This document shows, piece by piece, positions 25,145-33,064 of a DNA stretch of 56,083 nucleotides. Position 1 is the stretch's first letter; each line of letters opens with the position of its first letter. The notes beneath the pieces were generated by a model, which was not told the DNA's origin, made no database searches, and saw only the letters and a program-made list of their open reading frames with translations. Made by a program: the position numbers and the translations under genes. Origin of the DNA: Ruminococcus sp. (GTDB lineage: Bacteria; Bacillota; Clostridia; Oscillospirales; Ruminococcaceae); contig JAISIC010000001.1 in the NCBI GenBank assembly GCA_031262225.1, positions 1-56,083 on the forward strand, in the 5' to 3' direction.

Positions 25145-25849
25145 ATGGATAGCAATTTTGAATCGGAAAGCTTTGCTCTTAACTCCGACTCGGAGGAATT
25201 GGGGACAGGTCTAACCCTCTTTATCTCGAAAGAACACCGTTTCGGAACAGACGCTGTGCTTTTAGCAGAGTTCGCGGCTCCCCGCCGTAAAGATTCGGTA
25301 TGTGACCTCGGGACAGGGTGCGGGATTATTCCTTTTCTGCTTATCCGCGATTTCGGCGTGAAGTCGATAACCGCTGTTGATATTCAAAACGAAGCAATAG
25401 CATTACTAAATAAGTCGATAGTTTTTAACAATATTAATAGTATAATACCGATTAATTCCGACATGAAGGATTTATCGCCGGATCTTAACGGAACTTTCGA
25501 TGTTGTTACCTGCAATCCGCCATATAAAGCCGTTGGAACGGGGATACTCTCCGATGGTTCAGCAAAGGTTACAGCAAGACATGAAGTTTCATGCACCATT
25601 GATGACGTATGCAATGTTTCAAAGAGGCTCTTAAAAAGCGGCGGAAAACTGTGTATGATAAACAGGGCAGAACGTCTGCCTGATGTTATCACTTCAATGC
25701 GGATAGCACATATTGAACCCAAACGTCTTCGGTTTATATCTAAAAACAAAAGCTCTTCGCCGGTACTTTTCTTAATCGAGGGAATCAAAGACGGAAAACC
25801 GTTTATGAAAATTGCCCCGCCTTATTTTACTCACGAGGGGACAGATTGA
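25145..25849 (+). CDS. tRNA1(Val)(adenine37-N6)-methyltransferase-like protein
   Basis: A 234-residue SAM-dependent methyltransferase of the TrmN6/YfiC type. The SAM site is VCDLGTGCGIIPFLLIRDFG and the amino-methylase motif IV is VVTCNPPYKAVGTG, followed by SKRLLKSGGKLCMINRAERL. The frame is open back to 25097, but that stretch is the smpB terminator, so the ATG at 25145 is chosen. There is no Shine-Dalgarno and the predicted transcript starts on the ATG, so the mRNA seems leaderless. Its stop overlaps the rsmI start, the common Firmicutes pairing of these two RNA methyltransferase genes. The exact tRNA target is inferred from the family. Confidence 0.88.
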   Translation: MDSNFESESFALNSDSEELGTGLTLFISKEHRFGTDAVLLAEFAAPRRKDSVCDLGTGCGIIPFLLIRDFGVKSITAVDIQNEAIALLNKSIVFNNINSIIPINSDMKDLSPDLNGTFDVVTCNPPYKAVGTGILSDGSAKVTARHEVSCTIDDVCNVSKRLLKSGGKLCMINRAERLPDVITSMRIAHIEPKRLRFISKNKSSSPVLFLIEGIKDGKPFMKIAPPYFTHEGTD

Positions 25850-26700
25850 ATATGCAAAACGGTTTTGGCAAGCTTTATCTTGTGGGTACTCCGATAGGGA
25901 ACTTGGGAGATATAACATACAGAGCGGTTAAAATCCTTTCAGATGTTGATTTTATCTGTGCAGAAGACACAAGGGTAACAGCAAAGCTTCTTTCACATCT
26001 TGAAATAAAAAAGCCTCTCATAAGTTACAGAGAACACTCCACCGAATCGGATATAAGGCGGATAGTCGAACGGATTATGTCCGGAGAAACTGCGGCAGAG
26101 GTAACAGACGCGGGTATGCCGTCCGTATCCGATCCCGGAACAAAGCTTGTGGCCGCCTGCATTAATGCGGGAATTGAGGTTGACGTTATTCCCGGACCGA
26201 CAGCAGTTACGACTGCGGCGGCAATCTCCGGCATGAACGTTTCAAGGTTTTCATTTGAAGGATTTTTATCGGTTTCAAAAAAGCAACGTTTTGCTCACCT
26301 TAACTCCCTAAAAACAGATTCGCATACTTTAATATTTTACGAAGCTCCGCATAAGCTCATAACCACCCTCGAGGATTTATTGGATATTTTCGGCGACCGA
26401 AAAATCGCAGTTTGCAGAGAACTTACAAAGCTTTATCAGGAAGTTTTGCGTACTACCGTAACCGGTGCGATTGAAAGCTTTACAGAACGCTCTCCCAGAG
26501 GAGAATTTGTGCTTATTGTCGAAGGGTATATACCTCCGAAGACGGAAATAACGGAAAACGTTTTAGAAGAAGCCGCCGGCTTCGCAAAAAATCTGATTGA
26601 AGACGGAATGAAACCGACCGAAGCCTGTAAAATCTCTGCCGAAAAATTCGGTGTCAAAAAAAGCAGTATATACGATGAAATCAAGTCTACAGATAAATAA
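25846..26700 (+). CDS. rsmI: 16S rRNA (cytidine1402-2'-O)-methyltransferase
   Basis: A 284-residue tetrapyrrole-methylase-fold enzyme that 2'-O-methylates C1402 of 16S rRNA. Core motifs are LYLVGTPIGNLGDITYRAV, FICAEDTRVTAKLLSHL, YREHSTESDIRRIV, VTDAGMPSVSDPG, VIPGPTAVTTAAAISG and IFYEAPHKL. The start is either TTG at 25846, overlapping the preceding stop by four bases with AGGGG about six bases upstream, or ATG at 25852. Translational coupling to the TrmN6-like gene favours the TTG. The C-terminal ~60 residues form the usual helical extension. Confidence 0.95.
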   Translation: MNMQNGFGKLYLVGTPIGNLGDITYRAVKILSDVDFICAEDTRVTAKLLSHLEIKKPLISYREHSTESDIRRIVERIMSGETAAEVTDAGMPSVSDPGTKLVAACINAGIEVDVIPGPTAVTTAAAISGMNVSRFSFEGFLSVSKKQRFAHLNSLKTDSHTLIFYEAPHKLITTLEDLLDIFGDRKIAVCRELTKLYQEVLRTTVTGAIESFTERSPRGEFVLIVEGYIPPKTEITENVLEEAAGFAKNLIEDGMKPTEACKISAEKFGVKKSSIYDEIKSTDK

Positions 26701-26721
26701 TTAATATTAGCGGATAAATTT

Positions 26722-28344
26722 ATGAAATTTGAAGGATTCTCCACACCCGAAAACACTGAAAGAACACCGATTATATATCTTGAAACAGCTGCAGAAGCAA
26801 TTCCTACCGACGTTTTAAAGCTGAAATCCGAACGCCGTACAGCTTCCGATAACTATTCGCTTGAAACAGAAAAACTCAAGGTATACTTTGCAAGTCTTAT
26901 CGGCGTTCCGCCGGCAAACGACACCGATGATTACTACGTTTATCGGAATATGCTCTATACCTTGCGTGAGAATCTGATAAAGTCGCCGAAATGCCTTATA
27001 TATATCGAAAACGGCATGAGAGCACCGACCGATGATGAAAAGGCAGTTTTCACCGATATACCGCATACAGGCAGAACGGAAATCCTTGAGGCGATGATCT
27101 CCCTTGTCAGAATTGACGGCGACACACTTCGCGAAGGCTATGCAAAAACCGCTTTGAAGGCTGTTTCAAAAGATATTTCAGATGATCTGCTCTATGATTT
27201 TTGCGTTAAAATTATCACATGGCTGTCAAGGTGCACTCGTTCCGAACATTATGTCAAAAGCTGTTCCGAAATACCACTTTTGATGTTTTACGGCAGGATT
27301 ACCTCCGATGAAATGAGGTTTCTGCATTTTTCGTCAATGCTCGGCTTTGATGTTCTTTATATCTGCGAAGACAGACAGTATGAAAAGCTTGTCAACGAAT
27401 ATAATCCCGAACTACGTTTACAGCTCTTTACGCTTCCGTTAAGTAACACTATCTCGCCATATCCCGATAAACTTTTGAAGGTTAAGGTTGTAACCGATGC
27501 CTATCGAGCTTCAAAACAGCTTGATCAGTATCTTTACAGCTCAGACACATTCTTCCGTGATTTTCAATTCCCCAAAATCACTGCACTTACGCTCAAAACA
27601 ACGATAGATGAAATTGATGTTCTGTGGCATGAACAGTCAAAATTCCGCTCGGGATTCAAGGTTGAAGGTGACAGAGCGATTGTTCCGAATATCTTTGCGA
27701 AGATAAGCGGGGTTAGGGGTGATCTTGACAGTTATTTTGACGGAATCAAGTATAAACTCTCGCCGATGTCGATTATAACAAGAAATTCACCTGCCTATAA
27801 ACGCGATATTGACTCGCATCAGCTTAAAATCTACAGAAACTATATTAACGGCGAACAGATTATCACGGAAAAGCTTAAAAATTCATCGCTCAATAAGTTT
27901 CAATATCTTTCTGAAAACATTCAGAACACCATCTTTGAAAAGATGCAGGAGGCTGCCGACAGCGGATATTTGAAGCTTGATTTTTCCGAAACGTTGCCGC
28001 AGATAATCCATGTAGGGCTCAACCTTGACAAGAATATTCTGCATCTGTATCAGAAATTCGACTTCACAAAAGATATACCGAAGTTTATTATCATCGATAC
28101 AATCGAAGATACCTTTTCAAAGGTAGAGTGCATACAGCTTGTTCTTTTGAACCTCCTTGGCTTTGACATTTTAATATATACCCCGACCGGTTATCGAAAC
28201 CTTGAAACTTTCGTTGATGACAGTGCATTTGAAAGTTACATTCAAGGCGAATACAAATATAAGGTTTCATTGCCCCGGTTTAAGATTCCCAATAAGATTC
28301 CCGAACCCAAACCCAAAGGTCTATTCGACAGGTTATTCAGATAA
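26722..28344 (+). CDS. yceG: YceG-family protein of the ter/TelA stress module
   Basis: A 540-residue cytoplasmic protein with no transmembrane segment. It resembles the YceG_bac family (Bacillus subtilis YceG), which is almost always encoded next to a TelA/YceH protein, and here it directly precedes telA. The central region (IPLLMFYGRITSDEMRFLHF, LGFDVLYICEDRQYEKL) and the C-terminal FIIIDTIEDTFSKVECIQLV, LLNLLGFDILIYTPTGYRNLE fit a nucleotide-sugar/biosynthetic-module type fold predicted for such proteins; no catalytic residues are established. The C-terminus (PKPKGLFDRLFR) is basic and amphipathic and could contact membrane. Role in tellurite, cell-wall or phage stress is inferred from the ter context only. 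Confidence 0.75.
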   Translation: MKFEGFSTPENTERTPIIYLETAAEAIPTDVLKLKSERRTASDNYSLETEKLKVYFASLIGVPPANDTDDYYVYRNMLYTLRENLIKSPKCLIYIENGMRAPTDDEKAVFTDIPHTGRTEILEAMISLVRIDGDTLREGYAKTALKAVSKDISDDLLYDFCVKIITWLSRCTRSEHYVKSCSEIPLLMFYGRITSDEMRFLHFSSMLGFDVLYICEDRQYEKLVNEYNPELRLQLFTLPLSNTISPYPDKLLKVKVVTDAYRASKQLDQYLYSSDTFFRDFQFPKITALTLKTTIDEIDVLWHEQSKFRSGFKVEGDRAIVPNIFAKISGVRGDLDSYFDGIKYKLSPMSIITRNSPAYKRDIDSHQLKIYRNYINGEQIITEKLKNSSLNKFQYLSENIQNTIFEKMQEAADSGYLKLDFSETLPQIIHVGLNLDKNILHLYQKFDFTKDIPKFIIIDTIEDTFSKVECIQLVLLNLLGFDILIYTPTGYRNLETFVDDSAFESYIQGEYKYKVSLPRFKIPNKIPEPKPKGLFDRLFR

Positions 28345-28363
28345 AATATAAAGGAGAAAGAAA

Positions 28364-29548
28364 ATGGCATTAAAATTCACCCCTTCAACCGAAATCCAAG
28401 CAGCAGAGGCAAAGATTGATACGAGCGGTACAACAGTTACCGTTCCCGAAAAAGCAGAAGACTTCTCTATGGTGAAAACAGCAGAAGAAATCAAGGCAGA
28501 CCTTATCAGGACTGAACAGGTTAATAAGCTTGTCAGCCAGATTAACGTGAACGATGTAAACTCCATCGTGACCTTCGGAACCGAAGTAGCAACAGAGATT
28601 TCCAAAGCTTCCGACCAAGTTTTAAACTCTATGAACCTTCGCCAGATTAATGATTCCGGAACGCTTCTTCAAAATCTTTCCGAAATCATGGAGCAGTTTG
28701 ACGCAAAGGAACTCACCGACGACGGCAAAAAGGGTTTCCTTGCAGCTATTAAGAAAAAAGTCGAAGGGCTTCTTGCCAAATACCAGAATATGGGTCAGGC
28801 TGTTGACAAGATTTACGTTCAGCTCACCGGCTATGAAAACGAGATTAAAACGACCAACCAGAAGCTTGAACAGATGTTCAGAGCTAACCTCGGCTACTAT
28901 AAAGACCTTACGCTTTATATTATGGCAGGGGAGCAGGCTTGTACTGAAATCGATGCTTACATTGATGAATATGCAAAGAAGCTTCAAACAAGCCCCGATT
29001 CCGGTGCAGTTGCAATGGACCTTCAAACACTTGAACAGACAAGAGCCATATTTGAACAGCGCGTTATGGACCTTAAAATTGCAGAAAACGTGGCAATGCA
29101 GACCATACCTATGCTCAAAGCTATGCAGTTTTCAAATCTAAACCTTATCCGCAAAATTGACAGTGCCTTTATTATTACCCTCCCTGTGTTCAAACAGGCA
29201 CTTGCACAGGCAGTTATGCTTAAACGTCAGCGTATTCAGGCTGAGTCCATGGCGGCGCTTGACGAGAAGACAAACGAGCTTCTCATTAAAAATGCACAGA
29301 ACACCGTTGCTCAGACAAAATATACAACACAGCTTGCAAGCGGTTCAAGCATTAAGGTTGAAACACTTGAACAGACATGGCAGACCATTGTCAACGGCAT
29401 TGCCGAAACACAACAGATTCAGGCGGAAGCTAAGGCAAAACGTACCGAAGACTCAAAACGTCTTACTGAGCTTAAGGAAGACTATCGCGTGAAGATGAAC
29501 CAGCTTCATAACAACAGTATGAATAACCCGCAGTTGACCCAGAATTAG
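28364..29548 (+). CDS. telA: TelA/YceH toxic-anion resistance family protein
   Basis: A 394-residue, largely alpha-helical protein of the TelA family (B. subtilis YceH). Typical segments are NVNDVNSIVTFGTEVATEIS, a long coiled-coil-rich middle part (KKKVEGLLAKYQNMGQAVDK, QLTGYENEIKTTNQKLEQMF, NLGYYKDLTLYIMAG) and ISNLNLIRKIDSAFIITLPV with the VFKQALAQAVMLKRQ stretch near residues 275-295. AAAGGAG lies before the ATG. It is the second gene of a two-gene unit with yceG and is followed by a terminator. No TerD-like genes are present, so this is a minimal form of the ter module. Resistance to tellurite is historical naming; the true role is unresolved. Confidence 0.88.
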   Translation: MALKFTPSTEIQAAEAKIDTSGTTVTVPEKAEDFSMVKTAEEIKADLIRTEQVNKLVSQINVNDVNSIVTFGTEVATEISKASDQVLNSMNLRQINDSGTLLQNLSEIMEQFDAKELTDDGKKGFLAAIKKKVEGLLAKYQNMGQAVDKIYVQLTGYENEIKTTNQKLEQMFRANLGYYKDLTLYIMAGEQACTEIDAYIDEYAKKLQTSPDSGAVAMDLQTLEQTRAIFEQRVMDLKIAENVAMQTIPMLKAMQFSNLNLIRKIDSAFIITLPVFKQALAQAVMLKRQRIQAESMAALDEKTNELLIKNAQNTVAQTKYTTQLASGSSIKVETLEQTWQTIVNGIAETQQIQAEAKAKRTEDSKRLTELKEDYRVKMNQLHNNSMNNPQLTQN

Positions 29549-29560
29549 GTATATAACTCC

Positions 29561-29617
29561 AAATAAAGTATGCTTTCCATATGATGCTAACAAGTTCATA
29601 TGGAAAGCAATTTATTT
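29561..29617 (+). terminator. Intrinsic terminator after telA
   Basis: A perfect 14-bp stem (TGCTTTCCATATGA / TCATATGGAAAGCA, 11-nt loop) extended by AAATAAA/TTTATTT across a small bulge and followed by T-rich sequence. Confidence 0.8.
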
Positions 29618-29625
29618 TCACGAAT

Positions 29626-29682
29626 TTGACATAATTTATTACCATAAATTTAATAGCATTTTTTGCTGATTTATGGTACAAT
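29626..29682 (+). promoter_or_regulatory. Promoter region of the hydrogenase operon with a palindrome
   Basis: Two promoter-like elements are visible: TTGACA (29626-29631)-17-TTTAAT (29649-29654) and an extended -10 TGGTACAAT (29674-29682). A 39-bp palindrome, TACCATAAAT ... ATTTATGGTA (29640-29678) with inner AGCA/TGCT, covers the first -10 and touches the second, so it may be an operator or attenuator. The leader to the GTG start is about 75 nt. Confidence 0.5.
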
Positions 29683-29764
29683 AAAAATGGTGTTGTAATA
29701 TCAACTGTAACTACAACTACTTTTAATTAATTGTATAAATTTAACTATCGGGAGGTTAATGTAA

Positions 29765-30259
29765 GTGTCAACAATCTCAAAGATTCCGTTTGCCGGAACC
29801 GCAGAGCAAGAAGCCGAACTCAAAGCTGTCATTGATGCGAAAAGAGGTCAAGCCGGTGCTTTGATGCCGATTTTGCAAGAAGCACAAAAGATCTACGGCT
29901 ATCTTCCCATCGAAGTTCAGAAGATGATCGCCGACGGGACAGGCTTTTCGCTTGAAAAGGTTTACGGCATATCAACATTCTATTCGCAATTTTCACTCAA
30001 CCCCAAGGGAAAGTACAAAATTTCGGTTTGCCTCGGCACAGCCTGCTATGTTAAGGGTTCCGGCGACATTTTCGACAAACTGTCCCAAGCACTTAATATT
30101 AAGAGCGGCGAATGTACTCCCGACGGGAAGTTCTCCCTTGAAGCCTGCAGATGCATCGGTGCCTGCGGTCTTGCTCCCGTACTTACCGTGAACGAAGATG
30201 TTTACGGCAGACTGACACTTGACGATGTTCCGCGTATTATCGCCAAATACCCCGAATAA
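29765..30259 (+). CDS. hndA: NuoE-like [2Fe-2S] subunit of [FeFe] hydrogenase
   Basis: A 164-residue thioredoxin-fold ferredoxin subunit. The N-terminal helical part (AGALMPILQEAQKIYGYLP) precedes the core GISTFYSQFSLNPKGKYKI, and the four cluster ligands are in CLGTACYVKGS and CRCIGACGLAP. In HndA/HydC-type complexes it works with the flavin subunit to pass electrons from NAD(P)H. The start is a GTG with GGGAGG nine bases upstream (an intervening ATG is out of frame followed by TAA). The stop overlaps the next gene (TAATG). Confidence 0.94.
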   Translation: MSTISKIPFAGTAEQEAELKAVIDAKRGQAGALMPILQEAQKIYGYLPIEVQKMIADGTGFSLEKVYGISTFYSQFSLNPKGKYKISVCLGTACYVKGSGDIFDKLSQALNIKSGECTPDGKFSLEACRCIGACGLAPVLTVNEDVYGRLTLDDVPRIIAKYPE

Positions 30260-30810
30260 TGAACGAAATATCGCTTAATATCCTTGATGTCGCCGAAAAC
30301 TGTGTAACTGCGGATGCCTCGCTTGTTGAGATTGACGTTATCGCTGACAGTGAATCCGATTCATTAACAGTGAAAATTATCGACAACGGACGCGGTATGA
30401 GCGAGGAAGTCCTCAAAAAGGTAACTGACCCGTTTTACACTACCCGCACCACCCGCAGAGTGGGCATGGGCACTTCGCTTTTCAAGATGGCGGCGGAGTA
30501 CACAGGAGGTAAGTTTGAAATCCTTTCCGAAGTTGGAAAGGGTACAACCGTTACTGCTGTATTCGGACTGTCGCATATCGATAGGATGCCATTAGGCGAC
30601 ATGACGGCAACAATCCACTCGCTTATTACACTGCACACAGGGATTGACTGGGTTTATCGTTTCAAGTTTGACGACAATGAATTTTCGGTTGATACACGTG
30701 AGATTAAAGAAGTCATGGAAGATGTTCCGATGAATGACCCGGACGTCAGCGGCTTTATCAAAGATATGCTTCGTGAAAATCATGCGGAATGCAAAGCCCA
30801 AACTCTGTAA
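30259..30810 (+). CDS. GHKL ATP-binding protein inside the hydrogenase operon
   Basis: A 183-residue protein with a histidine-kinase-type ATPase domain but no dimerisation helix or sensor. N box: NEISLNILDVAENCVTA; G1: IIDNGRGMSEEVLKKV; the F/G2 region: DPFYTTRTTRRVGMGTSLF with the SEVGKGTTVTAVFG strand. The C-terminal ~70 residues are a separate small domain. Such proteins are regularly found between nuoE- and ferredoxin-like subunit genes of clostridial hydrogenases. It starts at an ATG overlapping the hndA stop. Because RsbW/SpoIIAB use the same fold, a serine-kinase or regulatory role is possible; not established. Confidence 0.85.
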   Translation: MNEISLNILDVAENCVTADASLVEIDVIADSESDSLTVKIIDNGRGMSEEVLKKVTDPFYTTRTTRRVGMGTSLFKMAAEYTGGKFEILSEVGKGTTVTAVFGLSHIDRMPLGDMTATIHSLITLHTGIDWVYRFKFDDNEFSVDTREIKEVMEDVPMNDPDVSGFIKDMLRENHAECKAQTL

Positions 30811-30862
30811 ACATACTTTTTAACAAAAATCTAATTCTAATTCAATTTGGGGAGAATGATAT

Positions 30863-31243
30863 ATGAAATCTATAGCTGAACTTAACGCTATACGCGACAA
30901 GAAGAAACAGGCTATCGAAATCCGCGAAGGCGGAGAGATGAAATATCGTGTTGTTGTCGGCATGGCAACCTGCGGTATTGCGGCGGGTGCACGTCCCGTT
31001 TTAACCACCATTTCCGACATGGTACAAGAGGACAAGCTTGACGATGTTATCGTACAGCAGACAGGCTGTATCGGACTTTGTCAGTTTGAACCTATCGTTG
31101 AAGTTTTTGAAGCTGACGACAAGAAAACAACCTACTGCAAGGTTGACGCTGCAAAGGCTAAGGATATTGTTGAACAACACCTTAAAAGAGGTCAGGTTGT
31201 TACCGAATATATGCTTTCGGCAGCCGACCTTGAAAGAGCTTAG
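30863..31243 (+). CDS. hndB: Thioredoxin-like [2Fe-2S] ferredoxin subunit
   Basis: A 126-residue protein: a short helical start (MKSIAELNAIRDKKKQAIEI) then the thioredoxin-like ferredoxin fold with cluster cysteines in VGMATCGIAAGARPV and QQTGCIGLCQFEPIVEV. It matches HndB of NADP-reducing hydrogenases and the free counterpart of the domain fused at the N-terminus of the next gene's product. GGGGAG precedes the ATG; twelve nt separate it from hndC. It probably relays electrons within the complex. Confidence 0.92.
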   Translation: MKSIAELNAIRDKKKQAIEIREGGEMKYRVVVGMATCGIAAGARPVLTTISDMVQEDKLDDVIVQQTGCIGLCQFEPIVEVFEADDKKTTYCKVDAAKAKDIVEQHLKRGQVVTEYMLSAADLERA

Positions 31244-31255
31244 GAGGAGAAACTC

Positions 31256-33049
31256 ATGTATCGTTCAGATGTACTTGTTTGTGCCGGGACGGGATGTACC
31301 TCCTCCGGCAGTGTGGCACTCCGTGCAAAGCTTGTCGAAGAGATAGGCAAGCTTGGTTTGCAGGATGAAGTTCGCGTTATCGAAACAGGCTGTTTCGGTT
31401 TATGTGCACAGGGTCCGATAATTAAAATATATCCCGAAGGATCGCTTTACACCCGCGTTTCAGAGGCTGATGTTGCCGAAATCGTTTCGGAACACCTTTA
31501 TAAAGGTCGTCCCGTAACCCGTCTTCTTTATAAAGAAGCTGATGAAGTAAATGAAATCAAGCCGGTTAATGAAACCAACTTCTATAAAAAGCAACAACGT
31601 GTTGCACTTCGTAACTGCGGTCTTATAAATCCCGAAGATATTGAAGAATACATCGCTTCCGACGGTTATCAAGCACTTGCAAAAGTCTTAACAGAAATGA
31701 CCCCTGAGGGTGTTATCGAAACAATGCTTGCTTCCGGACTTCGCGGACGCGGCGGTGCAGGCTTCCCCACAGGACAAAAATGGAAACTTGCAAGAACCAT
31801 CGTTCCCGATGCCGATCAAAAGTATGTTTGCTGTAATGCCGATGAGGGTGACCCCGGTGCATTCATGGACAGATCGGTGCTTGAGGGCGACCCCCATGTT
31901 GTGCTTGAGGCTATGGCTATTGCCGGATATGCAATCGGTGCGACACAGGGTTATATCTATGTTCGTGCAGAATATCCTATCGCTATAAAACGTCTTGAAA
32001 TCGCAATCGGACAGGCTCGCGAACTGGGGCTGCTCGGAAAAGACATATTCGGAACAGGTTTTGAATTTGACATAGACCTTCGTCTCGGTTCCGGTGCTTT
32101 TGTGTGCGGTGAAGAAACAGCACTCATGACATCAATCGAAGGAAACCGCGGCGAACCTCACCCCCGTCCTCCGTTCCCTGCAGAAAAAGGGCTCTGGGGC
32201 AAACCTTCCATACTCAATAACGTTGAAACATATGCAAACGTTCCGCGCATTATCCTTAACGGTGCGGATTGGTTTGCTTCGATGGGTACAGAAAAATCTA
32301 AGGGTACCAAAGTATTTGCTCTCGGCGGAAAGATTAATAACACAGGTCTTGTGGAAGTACCGATGGGTACAACACTCCGCGAAATCGTTGAAGAGATCGG
32401 CGGCGGCATTCCGGGCGGCAAGAAGTTTAAGGCGGCTCAAACCGGCGGACCTTCCGGCGGGTGTATTCCTACCGAACATCTTGACGTTAAGATCGACTAT
32501 GATAACCTTATCGCAATCGGTTCTATGATGGGTTCAGGCGGGCTTATAGTAATGGACGAAGACAACTGTATGGTTGACATTGCGAAGTTCTTCCTTGAAT
32601 TTACCGTTGATGAATCCTGCGGAAAGTGCACACCCTGTCGTGTGGGCACAAAACGTCTCCTTGAAATGCTCGAAAAGATTACTAAAGGCAAAGGCAAACT
32701 CGAAGACCTCGACAAGATGGAGAAACTTTGCTATTACATTAAAGCAAATTCCCTCTGCGGGCTCGGTCAAACTGCTCCGAACCCTGTACTTTCAACACTT
32801 CGCTACTTCAAAGATGAGTATCTTGCACACGTTGTTGATAAAAAATGTCCTGCGGGCGTATGTAAAGACCTTCTCCAGATTACAATCGTTCCCGAGAAGT
32901 GCAAAGGCTGTACTGCCTGTGCAAGGGTTTGCCCTGTCGGTGCAATACAGGGTGAGGTTAAGAAGGTTCACGTCATTGATCAAACAAAATGTATCAAGTG
33001 CGGTGCTTGTATTGAAAAATGCAAGTTCGGCGCGATAATCAAAGGTTAA
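31256..33049 (+). CDS. hndC: NuoF-like flavin/NAD subunit of bifurcating [FeFe] hydrogenase
   Basis: A 597-residue subunit with four modules in order. A thioredoxin-like [2Fe-2S] domain (residues about 1-90; VCAGTGCTSSGS and ETGCFGLCAQGP) comes first. The FMN/NADH domain has GLRGRGGAGFPTGQKWKL and CNADEGDPGAFMDRSVLEGD, with GYIYVRAEYP. An SLBB segment and the [4Fe-4S] site SCGKCTPCRVGTKRLLEML follow. Two C-terminal [4Fe-4S] motifs (CKGCTACARVCPVGAI and CIKCGACIEKCKFGAI) end the chain. This is the HydB/HndC layout that splits electrons between NADH and ferredoxin in bifurcating enzymes. It is 15 nt upstream of the catalytic subunit gene. AGGAGG precedes the ATG. Confidence 0.96.
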   Translation: MYRSDVLVCAGTGCTSSGSVALRAKLVEEIGKLGLQDEVRVIETGCFGLCAQGPIIKIYPEGSLYTRVSEADVAEIVSEHLYKGRPVTRLLYKEADEVNEIKPVNETNFYKKQQRVALRNCGLINPEDIEEYIASDGYQALAKVLTEMTPEGVIETMLASGLRGRGGAGFPTGQKWKLARTIVPDADQKYVCCNADEGDPGAFMDRSVLEGDPHVVLEAMAIAGYAIGATQGYIYVRAEYPIAIKRLEIAIGQARELGLLGKDIFGTGFEFDIDLRLGSGAFVCGEETALMTSIEGNRGEPHPRPPFPAEKGLWGKPSILNNVETYANVPRIILNGADWFASMGTEKSKGTKVFALGGKINNTGLVEVPMGTTLREIVEEIGGGIPGGKKFKAAQTGGPSGGCIPTEHLDVKIDYDNLIAIGSMMGSGGLIVMDEDNCMVDIAKFFLEFTVDESCGKCTPCRVGTKRLLEMLEKITKGKGKLEDLDKMEKLCYYIKANSLCGLGQTAPNPVLSTLRYFKDEYLAHVVDKKCPAGVCKDLLQITIVPEKCKGCTACARVCPVGAIQGEVKKVHVIDQTKCIKCGACIEKCKFGAIIKG

Positions 33050-33064
33050 GGGGGTTAAGAACAC

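Noticed and set aside
24600..25145. tmRNA (ssrA) gene near smpB
   Set aside because: I checked the flanks for the Ala-tRNA-like ends and found none; the space is filled by smpB, a terminator and the next gene.
29683..29735. GTTGTA/TACAAC inverted arms as a possible Rex site before hndA
   Set aside because: It lacks the Rex consensus TTGTTAA-N4-TTAACAA and has short arms with 14-nt spacing.
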